From Galaxea fascicularis (lineage: Eukaryota > Cnidaria > Anthozoa > Scleractinia > Euphylliidae), in contig OX419342.1 of NCBI GenBank assembly GCA_948470475.1, forward strand, positions 26,499,052 through 26,563,051: a stretch of DNA of 64,000 nucleotides, given 5' to 3'. Positions within the stretch are counted from its first letter, which is position 1; every line of letters begins with the position of its first letter. Both the position numbers and the translations under genes were made by a program. The notes below the pieces were generated by a model, which was given only the letters and a program-made list of their open reading frames with translations, was not told where the DNA came from and ran no database searches. Shown piece by piece: positions 49,570-61,242 of the stretch.

Positions 49570-50950
49570 TACTCGGGGGTATTGCCTGGGTACCATTCTT
49601 CATCAGGGCGTCAGCCATTTGTGAATAATATATCTTGATAAATATAGTGTATGACGTGAGACCACGTGACAGTGAACATAAAAGCAGACGAAGTGCTTGC
49701 CGGCAAAGGGCTGGGGAGTTGATTAGTCAAGTTGAAGACTTAAAGATGTCGAAAGAAATCGCTTCAGTTTAACGTTCGGAACGGCTGTGGATGCATCATA
49801 CGCTCGAGGTACGTAACTACTAAATTATGAGAGTACTTGGATGTGTGATCTCGTAGTGAACCGTTTAAGTATTTTAGAGTTCTTTAATTAATGCACCGGG
49901 GTCGGAACGCGTTTCGCTCGGATATCAGCACTCTGATATACCTCAAACAGAATACCAGGGCCGGTGGATCAGCTTCTAAGAATTCAGAAAAAGTTTAAGC
50001 TTTATGAACTTTCGCTTTACTTTGAAGGAAAAATGGGATACATATATAACTTGAATTTTCTTATTTACACCACACTGTAAATGGCCCATTGCTTTTGCGC
50101 CATTCAAAGGGCTTTGACCGCGAATTCAAAGAAGGGAGCCCAGATCGTTTTAACAATCTTATTTCAGTCTTGGTCCACTTTTATTAGTGAATGCTACTAT
50201 TTTTGAAACTTCGCTGGAGCTTTAGTTGACGCGGGACACTCTATTTCATCATGTTAGTTTGTTCTCAGCTTAAGAGTATACACGAACTGCAAACACACGA
50301 AATATTCAGTAGACTCACAGTCAACTTAAGCCACGCAATTACACTTACATGTTATTAAAATCTTGAGGTATTAACTTCTCTCGCACTTAAGAAGTTCATA
50401 GAATTTCTTTTTGAGTGTTCGTTTATCTCAAAACGATATACAGGGTACGTTGGTACTACAGCACCAAAACTGAAACTCAGCTGAGGAAATTATCATAATT
50501 CATAATCCACTATTTTCGGGGCAAGAACGTCATGGTAAGCCAAATATGTAAATCCGTATTCCTCTATTGTCCTGATCTATTGTCCTGTAAATGTACTTTA
50601 TTGTCTTCTTTTATATGTGCTCTAAATGTGGGCTAGCATGAAGTTTTTGCCATTTTCGGAGACTTCCAACAACTTTGCTATGACGTCGGTCAAGATGTAG
50701 CTTCATGTACCCTCCACTAAACTGCATGGCTCTGTTATTTTAATTTCAGTGCTCAATCGATTCTGAATTTTTAGAGAATTGAGGGTTCACTCCTTAAATT
50801 CGGTTCATAGGAAGATTCCTCCGCGACCTTAAATAACTTGTCCAAGAAGCCAGCGAATACATTTAATAACTAATGTATTAATGTATGTCGTACGCAGAAA
50901 TTCGTGCTATTACAAATTCATCAGTGGAATTTCAGGAAAGTCCTAGAAAT
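49570..50950 (+). repeat. Tandem segmental duplication, block 2
   Basis: Repeats block 1 at its start (donor-like GTACGTAAC at 49809 after GCATCATACGCTCGAG) and continues into sequence shared only with block 3: GCTTTTGCGCCATTC, CTCCACTAAACTGCATGGCT and TTAAATTCGGTTCATAGG. A 132-bp MITE (50520-50651) is inserted inside it. Confidence 0.65.
50520..50651. mobile_element. 132-bp hAT-type MITE, copy 1
   Basis: Begins GGCAAGAAC and ends GTTTTTGCC (8 of 9 paired). The flanks ATTTTCGG at 50512-50519 and 50652-50659 are an 8-bp target duplication, as made by hAT transposases. The paralogous block 3 has a single ATTTTCGG at about 53,160-53,167, i.e. the empty site. Confidence 0.9.
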
Positions 50951-51288
50951 TCCAACTTTCAGTTTCCGATGTAGACTGCGAGCAGTCTCTCTTTCGCTTT
51001 AAGACAAAATTCGATCGGAAATCGAACAATTTCAGTTTTTAGTGGACAAATGTCTTGTACCAGAATAACGATTAGTATATGAAAATCCTTTATGCATTTT
51101 GTAAAAGCTAAAGTGATAAATAATTGCCTGAAATAACACCAAAAGCAATTTACCATGGCAACTCGAGAAAATGAATTTTAAAGTTCAGAAAAATTGTGCA
51201 AAAACACAGGTAAAATTTTATCAGTTTCATTTCAACAGGACAGTTTAACACGGTTTAAGTGTTTCATATGAACTTCAAAATTTGTTTT

Positions 51289-51420
51289 GGCAAGAACGTC
51301 ATGGTAAGCCAAATATGTAAATCCGTATTCCTCTATTGTCCTGATCTATTGTCCTGTAAATGTACTTTATTGTCTTCTTTTATATGTGCTCTAAATGTGG
51401 GCTAGCATGAAGTTTTTGCC
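51289..51420. mobile_element. 132-bp hAT-type MITE, copy 2
   Basis: As far as I can read, identical over all 132 bases to the copy at 50520-50651. It is flanked by TTTGTTTT at 51281-51288 and 51421-51428, again an 8-bp target duplication. Confidence 0.9.
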
Positions 51421-51829
51421 TTTGTTTTCGACATTTGCTGGTGTTAGAAATGATTTCTTTTGAGAAGATACGAAGCCGCAAGCCGGTAGTTTCGAGGGCC
51501 CCAGTCATTCGCTCGTGTTGGCGCCCCCTAAACTACCGGCTCGCGGATTCGCCGCTCGTATATTGCGTTCGTTCCACATATTCTAGAGCAAAAGAGAAAC
51601 TGTTCGCACTCTATTTCCGATGCTAACACTAACCTTAAGATCCCATTGCGTTTTGCCCAGTGTTTGAGACTGATCAATAATAGACAGGCTTGTTCATGAA
51701 AAATAGCAACTGTTGGGATTGCAAATTGTATTTGAGAGTAATAGATTACAAAACAGATAAAGTAAGTAAGGGAGTAATTTTTGGAGACACGCACCTACGG
51801 GGACTGGTACATTTTTAACCCGCCTTAGT

Positions 51830-53490
51830 TGGCTATAAAGTCACCGAACCCCCTTAATAAAGTGTATGACGTCAGATGACATCGACGGAAAAAATTGGAC
51901 CATGACAAAATGATTGCCGACAATAGGCTGGGTGTCGAAGGAAATCGCCTCAGTTTCGGAGCGATTATGAATGCATCATACACTCGAGGTACGTAACTAC
52001 TAAATAATGACAGTACTTAGCTGTTTGATCTCGTAGTGAACCATTAAATAATTTTAGAGTTCTTAATTAATTTATCGGGGTACCCGGTTAGATCGGAGAT
52101 CAGTACATACTGCTGCCACTCAATCAGATCAAGTAAATTTTCACTTCGTAAAACAAGTACTTTGAAGGGAAACTGGTGTACAAATCGATATAACTTGAAT
52201 TTCCTTATTAACACTTTTTGGCTGATTGCTTTTGCACCATAAGAAGGACTTCGACCGAGAATTTAAGGAAGGAGGCTCGACCGTTTTAACAACCTTATTT
52301 CAACTTTGATCCAGGCTTTTGTTAGTGAATTCTACTACTGTATTGTGAAAATTCCCTAGAGTATGCAAAATCTTTAGTTGACGCCGTACACTTGATCTCT
52401 ATGCTTGTATTCATTTCAAAAATATCTACGGACTCAGAAGACTGTTGAAGAAATTTTATGACATCACACGAAATATTCAGTAGAAGGTTGTTGTTACGTT
52501 TTCAAATTTAAGTTATATAATTATTCGTGTTGTTGAAACTTCTTTGGTATTCACTTTAAAAGAAAACACAACTCGGAAGTATGTTCCAGAACTTTTCTGA
52601 AACGCATTTTATGAAATAGTCAGGAAAGGGATTGTTGTTACGTTTTCAATTATATTTAAGCTTATTTATTCACTTTTGGCGCATTCAAAAAGCTTATAGA
52701 GTTTCTGTTCGGGACTTCGTTTCTTAAAACGATTAATTATATCTCTCAGCTAGTACGCGCGCTGTGATTGGTCAATTTAGCGAGCCCTACTTAACTGTAC
52801 GGCCCGCTAAATTTGAAAGTTTTCTTTCTTCTTGCTTGCCCGACTAAACTCAAAGATATAATAAATATCTTACTAACCTCGTTTTCTCGGTCCGTACTGT
52901 AAGTTACGGATCCTCGTTTTTTGGTTCCCGTTGATTTATGGCCCGCGCGCTTCGCGCTTGGGCCATAAGCGAACAGAAAAAAACTCGGTCCGTAACTTAC
53001 AGTACGGACCTCAAACTCGGTTAGTAAGAGGTATATACTGGGATGGTCATGCCCCACCTTTACTAAAAGGCAGCAAAAAGGCAACTAAGCTAAGGGAATT
53101 GTCATAATGCGCTGATAGTCTCCAAAATGCGCGTTGTTGCATAAATCGTTAATGCTTTTATTTTCGGAGACTTTTTCATAAGCTTTCTATTCTGTGTTGT
53201 TAACTTGAGAAGTCTAAAACCTGGCCGTCAAGCGATTGTGCCCGTAAAACGTCAGTCAGATGTAGTTCCATGCACTCTCCACTAAAGGGCATGGCTCTAT
53301 TACTTTAATTTCAGCACTCAATCTAATCCCAATTTTTAGAGATTTGAGGCTTGACTCCTTAAATTCGGTTCATAGGAAGTGTCCTGCGCGACCTTAAATA
53401 ACGTGCCTTCGAAGCGAGCAAAGTCAAGCCGCCACACATTTAATAAATATTTAATGTATCTCGCACCCACGAATTAGTGCTGAATCATCA
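51830..53490 (+). repeat. Tandem segmental duplication, block 3
   Basis: Matches block 2 from GTGTATGACGTCAG (donor-like GTACGTAAC at 51989 after GCATCATACACTCGAG) to TTAAATTCGGTTCATAGG and ATTTAATAAATATTTAATG. It carries the palindromic element at about 52,738-53,036 and lacks the MITE of block 2. This is the block nearest the TPR-CHAT gene. Confidence 0.65.
52738..53036 (+). mobile_element. Palindromic element, copy A
   Basis: The same element as at 10714-11005 but in the opposite orientation. It has the TAGTACGCGCGCTGTGATTG end, the CTAAATTTGAAAG block, the paired GGTCCGTACTGTAAG / CTTACAGTACGGACC hairpin and the CGGTTAGTAAGAGGTAT end. It interrupts segmental duplication block 3. Borders are approximate. 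Confidence 0.75.
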
Positions 53491-53499
53491 TACTGTTTT

Positions 53500-55220
53500 C
53501 AAGTTCATGACATTTTGGGAAACTCCGAGACATACCAGCTTTCGGCATGGTCTTTTTTAAAATAGCACAGGTTTTGGGATTGCTAATCATATTCGGGATA
53601 TTCGGGACTAATCGAGGATATACAATGCAAGAAAACAGTCTTTACCCCCTCCCCCCCCCCCCCCCCCATTACAATGTAGATATTTAGCGGTTGCGAAAAA
53701 GCAGATGCATCCATCGACGGCTGAAATATTTCAACATTGTCTGGGGGTAGGGGGGTTCGTGAAAAGACACAGTGAAAGGACACAGTGAAAGGACAACATT
53801 TGAAATTTTCTGGTTTCCGCTCAAGTTTGTCAAGTGTCCCAACATGTTATGACCTGCATTGTAGTTATGAATTCTAGAACTGCATGCGCCAAGACGTATT
53901 AATCAGTGAACTGCTGCTTTCAGGTTCTTTGAATTCAGGGACATTCTTTCATTTGTAACTTTTTTGTTTTTGAGATACGATTGATAAGTTGTTTAACTTT
54001 TATTTTCGTTTTTATCTTTGCCTTGAGACTGAACAGTCCGTTTAAGGTTAAATATAGGAAAACAAGTAGCTGAAAGTTGAAGACGTGATTACTTGATTAA
54101 TGTAGGTTTATTAATATTTAAAATCCACTATCTGTTATGCACTGAAAATTTCTTGAAATAAGGAGAAAATACCGAATATTCACCTTTGAAGACCAGCAAC
54201 TTTGAAGCAGGCTTTTCGTTTTATCTTCATGCTCAGCGAAACAAATCCCGCACGAGGGGCAATTGTTTAATAGCACCACTGTATCAACTGCCACAGTATT
54301 TTGTCTGGCGAGTGAAAGAAATTCGATCTTCAGTTTTAAAATTATCACCTGCTTCAATGTGTGATTTCAATTATCAAGAACAGGTGAAAAAGAAAAAGTT
54401 AAACCGGGGATCACATGCTGCCCTTTTTCAGAACAGCAGGAAATACGTTTTCGACCACAATACGTTTAGATTAAATTTCACTCACGTTGAGATAGTCTAG
54501 TTCGTTTTTTCTTCCTAATCATGATGATAATTTGACGTAACACGATGTAGGCAAAACATAACTTTGAAGTTAATTGCTGAAATGTGGTGTCTTGTTTTGT
54601 GAATGACATGGTCGAACGCTTTTGAACCTCTGCTGAGATCAAGGACGACCTTTCCCTTCCTTCCCCCACCCTCCTCCCCCGCCCTAAAAAACACAGTTAA
54701 ATGGTCACATGATCACAATTAACGTGACTGATGGATAGCTGCAGAGCACTGTTTGCTGATCTTGTGAGATACAGAACTCTCAAAACCTTTTGCGGGACGC
54801 AGATGTTACCAACAACGACACATGACAAAGAGCCGATAAAACAAACAACAGTTGTATAATAAGTCGCGTTGTGATGCTAATGCACTTATCAATTGAAATC
54901 CTGACCCTTCCCCCCCGGGGCAGAGTGGAAAGTTGACTTCATGTCATATCAAAAGGTGAAAAACTCCCACCCCATTAGGGCACTTGAACTGGTAACCCCT
55001 GTTTTCACAAAGTAAATTAAACATGGCATTTCATAAGAAATCCCCCACCATCACATGCAAAACATGTTTTTAAATCTGAACAAACACCCTTCTACGCCCA
55101 CCTTGGCCCGGGGGAGGAGTGGAGGGGGGCAGGATTCTAATTGATAAGTGCATAATCTGGTCGTTAATAAAGTTTTTATTGCATCTATTTGAAGGTTATA
55201 GAATTGTCCTCTCTCTACAG
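53500..55220. other. Upstream region of the TPR-CHAT gene
   Basis: About 1.7 kb without a supported gene. It holds a 16-base C run near 53,652, a C-rich tract near 54,660-54,685, and, just before 55,221, a polypyrimidine tract TTGTCCTCTCTCTACAG that looks like a real splice acceptor. I therefore read this region as an intron or leader between unseen 5' exons and the large coding exon. Confidence 0.5.
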
Positions 55221-55236
55221 GATTGACAAGACTGCC

Positions 55237-58200
55237 ATGGACAACATACAGTTTGCCTTGCAAGCCATTCCTATTGGGACAGTTATTGCCATTTTCCTTC
55301 TCAACACTAATCGTATTCTACAAGGCATGGAACTTTTGAGCGAATGCTTGTTTCTCCTCAATAATTTTTCCAATCTCCTGGGAAAGGAAAACATGTTTGT
55401 CAGAACGGTTTCTCCCCTCCTATATCTTAGAATGTTTCAGGGTTACCAGCTTCTCAGTGACTACCCTAACGCGATAGAATGCGGCAAAAAGGTACTGGAC
55501 TTACTCCGTGAGAGGGGCTTAAGGTACGAAGAACTCATATGGAGCTTTAAACTAGCAGAGTTGTATAAGCAGCAAAGTAATTATAAGGAAAAAAAAAAAC
55601 TTTACATGGAATCTCTCCGCATCGCAAAACAAATGCGCGATAAAAATACCGAAGGTAAATGTTACAGTAGATTAGGAGTTCTGTCTTTGTCTCTTTCTGA
55701 ATATCAAAAGGCTAAAGAATATCTTCAAAAAGCACTTCAAATCCTCATTGAAATTGGAGACAAGAGTGGAGAAGCGTCATCTTATGCAAACCTGGGAACA
55801 GTCTTCATTTCTCTCGGGGAATATCAAAAGGCTGAAGAATATCTTCAAAAAGCACTTCAGATCCTCATTGAAATTGGAGACAAGAGTGGAGAAGCGTCAT
55901 CTTACGCAAACCTGGGAACAGTCTTCATTTCTCTCGGGGAATATCAAAAGGCTGAAGAATATCTTCAAAAAGCACTTCAGATCCGAATTGAAATTGGAGA
56001 CAAGCGTGGAGAAGCGTCATCTTACGGAAACCTGGGAACAGTGTTTAGTTCTCTCGGGGAATATCAAAAGGCTGAAGAATATCTTCAAAAAGCACTTCAG
56101 ATCCGAATTGAAATTGGAGACAAGAGTGGAGAAGGTACAGATTACGCAAACCTGGGAACAGTGTTTAGTTCTCTCGGGGAATATCAAAAGGCTGAAGAAT
56201 ATCTTCAAAAAGCACTTCAGATCCGAATTGAAATTGGAGACAAGCGTGGAGAAGCGTCATCTTACGGAAACCTGGGAACAGTGTTTAGTTCTCTCGGGGA
56301 ATATCAAAAGGCTGAAGAATATCTTCAAAAAGCACTTCAGATCCGAATTGAAATTGGAGACAAGCGTGGAGAAGCGTCATCTTACGGAAACCTGGGAAAA
56401 GTGTTTAGTTCTCTCGGGGAATATCAAAAGGCTGAAGAATATCTTCAAAAAGCACTTCAGATCCTCATTGAAATTGGAGACAAGCGTGGAGAAGCGTCAT
56501 CTTACGGAAACCTGGGAACAGTGTTTAGTTCTCTCGGGGAATATCAAAAGGCTGAAGAATATCTTCAAAAAGCACTTCAGATCCGAATTGAAATTGGAGA
56601 CAAGAGTGGAGAAGCGTCATCTTACGCAAACCTGGGAACAGTGTTTAGTTCTCTCGGGGAATATCAAAAGGCTGAAGAATACCTTCAAAAAGCACTTCAG
56701 ATCCTCATTGAAATTGGAGAGAAGAAGGGAGAAGGGTCATCTTATGGAAACCTGGGAACAGTCTTCATTTCTCTCGGGGAATATCAAAAGGCTGAAGAAT
56801 ATCTTCAAAAAGCACTTCAGATCCTCATTGAAATTGGAGACAAGAGTGGAGAAGCGTCATCTTACGCAAACCTGGGAACAGTCTTCATTTCTCTCGGGGA
56901 ATATCAAAAGGCTGAAGAATATCTTCAAAAAGCACTTCAGATCCGAATTGAAATTGGAGACAAGCGTGGAGAAGCGTCATCTTACGGAAACCTGGGAACA
57001 GTGTTTAGTTCTCTCGGGGAATATCAAAAGGCTGAAGAATATCTTCAAAAAGCACTTCAGATCCGAATTGAAATTGGAGACAAGAGTGGAGAAGCGTCAT
57101 CTTACGCAAACCTGGGAAAAGTGTTTAGTTCTCTCGGGGAATATCAAAAGGCTGAAGAATATCTTCAAAAAGCACTTCAGATCCTCATTGAAATTGGAGA
57201 CAAGCGTGGAGAAGCGTCATCTTACGGAAACCTGGGAACAGTGTTTAGTTCTCTCGGGGAATATCAAAAGGCTGAAGAATATCTTCAAAAAGCACTTCAG
57301 ATCCGAATTGAAATTGGAGACAAGAGTGGAGAAGCGTCATCTTACGCAAACCTGGGAACAGTGTTTAGTTCTCTCGGGGAATATCAAAAGGCTGAAGAAT
57401 ATCTTCAAAAAGCACTTCAGATCCTCATTGAAATTGGAGACAAGCGTGGAGAAGCGTCATCTTACGGAAACCTGGGAACAGTGTTTAGTTCTGTCGGGGA
57501 ATATCAAAAGGCTGAAGAATATCTTCAAAAAGCACTTCAGATCCTCATTGAAATTGGAGACAAGAGTGGAGAAGCGTCATCTTACGTAAACCTGGGAACA
57601 GTGTTTAGTTCTCTCGGGGAATATCAAAAGGCTGAAGAATATCTTCAAAAAGCACTTCAGATCCTCATTGAAATTGGAGACAAGCGTGGAGAAGCGTCAT
57701 CTTACGGAAACCTGGGAACAGTGTTTAGTTCTCTCGGAGAATATCAAAAGGCTGAAGAATATCTTCAAAAAGCACTTCAGATCCGAATTGAAATTGGAGA
57801 CAAGAGTGGAGAAGGTACAGATTACGCAAACCTGGGAACAGTGTTTAGTTCTCTCGGGGAATATCAAAAGGCTGAAGAATATCTTCAAAAAGCACTTCAG
57901 ATCCTCATTGAAATTGGAGACAAGAGTGGAGAAGCGTCATCTTACGCAAACCTGGGAACAGTGTTTAGTTCTCTCGGAGAATATCAAAAGGCTGAAGAAT
58001 ATCTTCAAAAAGCACTTCAAATCCAAATTGAAATTGGAGACAAGAGTGGAGAAGCGTCATCTTACGCAAACCTGGGAACAGTGTTTAGTTCTCTCGGGGA
58101 ATATCAAAAGGCTGAAGAATATCTTCAAAAAGCACTTCAGATCCTCATTGAAATTGGAGACAAGCGTGGAGAAGCGTCATCTTACGGAAACCTGGGAACA

Positions 58201-61200
58201 GTGTTTAGTTCTGTCGGGGAATATCAAAAGGCTGAAGAATATCTTCAAAAAGCACTTCAGATCCTCATTGAAATTGGAGACAAGCGTGGAGAAGCGTCAT
58301 CTTACGGAAACCTGGGAAAAGTGTTTAGTTCTCTCGGGGAATATCAAAAGGCTGAAGAATACCTTCAAAAAGCACTTCAGATCCGAATTGAAATTGGAGA
58401 CAAGAGTGGAGAAGCGTCATCTTACGCAAACCTGGGAACAGTGTTTAGTTCTCTCGGGGAATATCAAAACGCTGAAGAATATCTTCAAAAAGCACTTCAA
58501 ATCCTCATAGAAATTGGAGACAAGAGTGGAGAAGCGTCATCTTACGGAAACCTGGGATCAGTGTTTAGTTCTCTCGGGGAATATCAAAAGGCTGAAGAAT
58601 ATCTTCAAAAAGCACTTCAGATCCTCATTGAAATTGGAGACAAGAGTGGAGAAGCGTCATCTTACGCAAACCTGGGAACAGTGTTTAGTTCTCTCGGAGA
58701 ATATCAAAAGGCTGAAGAATATCTTCAAAAAGCACTTCAGATCCGAATTGAAATTGGAGACAAGAGTGGAGAAGCGTCATCTTACGCAAACCTGGGAACA
58801 GTGTTTAGTTCTCTCGGGGAATATCAAAAGGCTGAAGAATATCTTCAAAAAGCACTTCAAATCCGAATTGAAATTGGAGACAAGCGTGGAGAAGCGTCAT
58901 CTTACGGAAACCTGGGAACAGTGTTTAGTTCTCTCGGGGAATATCAAAAGGCTGAAGAATATCTTCAAAAAGCACTTCAAATCCTCATAGAAATTGGAGA
59001 CAAGCATGGAGAAGCGTCATCTTACGCAAACCTGGGAACAGTGTTTAGTTCTCTCGGGGAATATCAAAAGGCTGAAGAATATCTTCAAAAAGCACTTCAG
59101 ATCCTCATTGAAATTGGAGACAAGAGTGGAGAAGCGTCATCTTACGGAAACCTGGGAACAGTGTTTAGTTCTCTCGGGGAATATCAAAAGGCTGAAGAAT
59201 ATCTTCAAAAAGCACTTCAAATCCGAATTGAAATTGGAGACAAGAGTGGAGAAGCGTCATCTTACGGAAACCTGGGAACAGTGTTTAGTTCTCTCGGGGA
59301 ATATCAAAAGGCTGAAGAATATCTTCAAAAAGCACTTCAAATCCAAATTGAAATTGGAGACAAGAGTGGAGAAGCGTCATCTTACGGAAACCTGGGAACA
59401 GTGTTTAGTTCTCTCGGGGAATATCAAAAGGCTGAAGAATATCTTCAAAAAGCACTTCAAATCCGAATTGAAATTGGAGACAAGAGTGGAGAAGCGTCAT
59501 CTTACGGAAACCTGGGAACAGTGTTTAGTTCTCTTGGGGATTATGAAAACGCTGAAAAAGATCTTCAAAAAGCACTTAAAATCCATATTGAAATTTCAGA
59601 CAGACAAGGTCAAGCTGCAGATTATATTAAACTAGGAGATGTATCATTACATGGAGGCGATTTTATGAGGGCTAAAGAGTATTACGATAAGTCTTTTTCT
59701 CTGGCTAACGAGATAGGCTCTCCTGAACTGCAGTTTTATTGCCACCTTTCCCTCACGTGGTGGACTTTGTTCTCTTCTGGAGATATTCCTGAAGCTGTAT
59801 CCAGTCTCCGTAAAAGCATTCAAAAGTCCGAGAAAATACGATCATTTTTAAAAGACAATGATGAATTTAAGATATCATTCCTAGATAAACACGTTTCTCC
59901 TTACAAATTGCTCAGTTATTTATTTACTAACATTGGCAAATTTAATGAGGCCATCTGCGTTGAAGAGCTGGCACGGGGAAGAGGCCTGGCAGACATGATG
60001 TCCGCTCAGTACTCTGTGGAACAAGGAATGCCACTAGACCCACAGTCATGGGTTGAAATTCAAAAGACCATGACCAAAGAAATTGATTCTGCTTGTCTAT
60101 ACGTTTCTTTTTTTGGCGATAAGACCTTCTCGTTGTTGGTTATGAAGTCAAACCGTAAGCCGGTAGTTTTCCGACGAAAAGACGTCAGTGACCATTTTAG
60201 CAGTAACGGAGCGAGAAAAACGGTGGCTGACCTTTTTGGTGACATTTCCTGCAGACGTTTTCTTCTCCTGCCAAGCCAAGAACAATGCGAAGATCGATCA
60301 TTATTTTCTTCAAATTGTGTTTGCTTGCCAGCTCCTCGTCTCGTAGAGGAAGATGAAAGCGAAGATCAGTATTCTGAACCGCTCAGTCTCGCCCAGTGTT
60401 ACAATCTGTTAATTGATCCTGTGGTCGATTCACTTGACCAACCCGAGATCATCATTGTTCCTGAGGGCCCCTTGTATAGAGTTCCGTTTGCAGCGTTAAA
60501 AGATAAAAATGAGAAGTACTTATCCGAATCTTTCAGGATCCGCATCGTGCCTTCTCTGACTACCTTAAAGCTCATTCTAGACTGTCCAGCAGATTATCAC
60601 AGTCAGACTGGTGCACTGATTGTCGGTGAGCCTGGTGTTGCAAAGGTGTATTACAAGGGGAGAGTTGAGAAATTGTGTCCATTGCCTTGTGCACGAGAAG
60701 AAGCACAGATGATTGGACGTTTGCTTGGAGTCCAACCTCTTGTTGGAGAGCACGCCACTAAGCAGGCAGTTCTCGACGATATACATTCAGTGAGTTTGAT
60801 CCATTTCGCTGCACACGGTGACGCCGAAAGAGGTGAAATCGCTCTTGCTCCTCCACGACCTTACAACGGCATTCCACAAGAAAACGATTACCTATTAACG
60901 ATGGCTGAAGTTGCGCAAGTTCGTCTGACAGCCAAACTTGTTGTCCTTAGCTGTTGCCACAGTGCCAATGGACAAATCAGATCGGAAGGAGTTGTGGGCA
61001 TCGCTCGAGCCTTTTTAGGAGCCGGTGCACGTTCAGTGTTGGTTGCCCTGTGGGCTATAGACGACAACGCAACGAAGCAGTTCATGAGTCGTTTCTACGA
61101 GCACCTTGTTCGTGGTGAAAGTGCCAGTGAATCTCTTCACCAGGCCATGAAGTGGATGAGAAGTAACGGCTTTCCGAAGGTTGATCATTGGGCGCCTTTT

Positions 61201-61242
61201 ATGTTGATTGGCGATAACGTGACGTTTGATTTTGGAAAGTGA
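55237..61242 (+). CDS. Giant TPR-repeat protein with C-terminal CHAT protease domain
   Basis: One uninterrupted coding exon of 2,001 codons. The ATG at 55237 lies in GCCATGG, a strong Kozak context, 16 bases after the acceptor CTCTACAG; the in-frame ATG at 55189 lies before that acceptor. Residues about 1-140 are degenerate helical repeats. About 33 TPR units of exactly 40 residues follow ([20 protein letters not shown], then [20 protein letters not shown]), from about residue 155 to 1470. After a few degenerate units the CHAT domain spans about 1700-2001: [26 protein letters not shown] with candidate catalytic His1860, LSCCHSANG with candidate Cys1907, then [17 protein letters not shown] is a caspase-like cysteine protease fold found with TPRs; the dyad is intact, so activity is plausible. 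No membrane segment or signal peptide is visible, so it is probably cytosolic. Vertebrate TTC28 is the nearest named relative. A possible poly(A) signal follows at 61647. Confidence 0.93.
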   Translation: MDNIQFALQAIPIGTVIAIFLLNTNRILQGMELLSECLFLLNNFSNLLGKENMFVRTVSPLLYLRMFQGYQLLSDYPNAIECGKKVLDLLRERGLRYEELIWSFKLAELYKQQSNYKEKKKLYMESLRIAKQMRDKNTEGKCYSRLGVLSLSLSEYQKAKEYLQKALQILIEIGDKSGEASSYANLGTVFISLGEYQKAEEYLQKALQILIEIGDKSGEASSYANLGTVFISLGEYQKAEEYLQKALQIRIEIGDKRGEASSYGNLGTVFSSLGEYQKAEEYLQKALQIRIEIGDKSGEGTDYANLGTVFSSLGEYQKAEEYLQKALQIRIEIGDKRGEASSYGNLGTVFSSLGEYQKAEEYLQKALQIRIEIGDKRGEASSYGNLGKVFSSLGEYQKAEEYLQKALQILIEIGDKRGEASSYGNLGTVFSSLGEYQKAEEYLQKALQIRIEIGDKSGEASSYANLGTVFSSLGEYQKAEEYLQKALQILIEIGEKKGEGSSYGNLGTVFISLGEYQKAEEYLQKALQILIEIGDKSGEASSYANLGTVFISLGEYQKAEEYLQKALQIRIEIGDKRGEASSYGNLGTVFSSLGEYQKAEEYLQKALQIRIEIGDKSGEASSYANLGKVFSSLGEYQKAEEYLQKALQILIEIGDKRGEASSYGNLGTVFSSLGEYQKAEEYLQKALQIRIEIGDKSGEASSYANLGTVFSSLGEYQKAEEYLQKALQILIEIGDKRGEASSYGNLGTVFSSVGEYQKAEEYLQKALQILIEIGDKSGEASSYVNLGTVFSSLGEYQKAEEYLQKALQILIEIGDKRGEASSYGNLGTVFSSLGEYQKAEEYLQKALQIRIEIGDKSGEGTDYANLGTVFSSLGEYQKAEEYLQKALQILIEIGDKSGEASSYANLGTVFSSLGEYQKAEEYLQKALQIQIEIGDKSGEASSYANLGTVFSSLGEYQKAEEYLQKALQILIEIGDKRGEASSYGNLGTVFSSVGEYQKAEEYLQKALQILIEIGDKRGEASSYGNLGKVFSSLGEYQKAEEYLQKALQIRIEIGDKSGEASSYANLGTVFSSLGEYQNAEEYLQKALQILIEIGDKSGEASSYGNLGSVFSSLGEYQKAEEYLQKALQILIEIGDKSGEASSYANLGTVFSSLGEYQKAEEYLQKALQIRIEIGDKSGEASSYANLGTVFSSLGEYQKAEEYLQKALQIRIEIGDKRGEASSYGNLGTVFSSLGEYQKAEEYLQKALQILIEIGDKHGEASSYANLGTVFSSLGEYQKAEEYLQKALQILIEIGDKSGEASSYGNLGTVFSSLGEYQKAEEYLQKALQIRIEIGDKSGEASSYGNLGTVFSSLGEYQKAEEYLQKALQIQIEIGDKSGEASSYGNLGTVFSSLGEYQKAEEYLQKALQIRIEIGDKSGEASSYGNLGTVFSSLGDYENAEKDLQKALKIHIEISDRQGQAADYIKLGDVSLHGGDFMRAKEYYDKSFSLANEIGSPELQFYCHLSLTWWTLFSSGDIPEAVSSLRKSIQKSEKIRSFLKDNDEFKISFLDKHVSPYKLLSYLFTNIGKFNEAICVEELARGRGLADMMSAQYSVEQGMPLDPQSWVEIQKTMTKEIDSACLYVSFFGDKTFSLLVMKSNRKPVVFRRKDVSDHFSSNGARKTVADLFGDISCRRFLLLPSQEQCEDRSLFSSNCVCLPAPRLVEEDESEDQYSEPLSLAQCYNLLIDPVVDSLDQPEIIIVPEGPLYRVPFAALKDKNEKYLSESFRIRIVPSLTTLKLILDCPADYHSQTGALIVGEPGVAKVYYKGRVEKLCPLPCAREEAQMIGRLLGVQPLVGEHATKQAVLDDIHSVSLIHFAAHGDAERGEIALAPPRPYNGIPQENDYLLTMAEVAQVRLTAKLVVLSCCHSANGQIRSEGVVGIARAFLGAGARSVLVALWAIDDNATKQFMSRFYEHLVRGESASESLHQAMKWMRSNGFPKVDHWAPFMLIGDNVTFDFGK
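55699..59560 (+). repeat. 120-bp tandem coding repeat, about 33 units
   Basis: The motif GAATATCAAAAGGCTGAAGA returns every 120 bases without a gap from 55,699 to 59,539. Most units differ at only a handful of bases. Variable protein sites are L/R/Q (in ALQI-x-IEIG), S/R/H (DK-x-GEA), A/G (SSY-x-NLG) and T/K (NLG-x-VF). The first and last units are the most diverged, as expected when unequal exchange homogenises the middle. Confidence 0.97.

Noticed and set aside
55699..59560. CRISPR-like array
   Set aside because: Regularly spaced repeats, but the whole 120-bp unit is repeated with no unique spacers, and it is coding TPR sequence in a eukaryotic gene.
55748..59635. Long second-frame open reading frames (up to 613 codons) within the TPR array
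   Set aside because: The 120-bp unit is a multiple of three and happens to lack stops in the +2 frame, so openness is inherited by every copy. The product is a monotonous basic repeat with no known domain, and it breaks whenever a unit varies.
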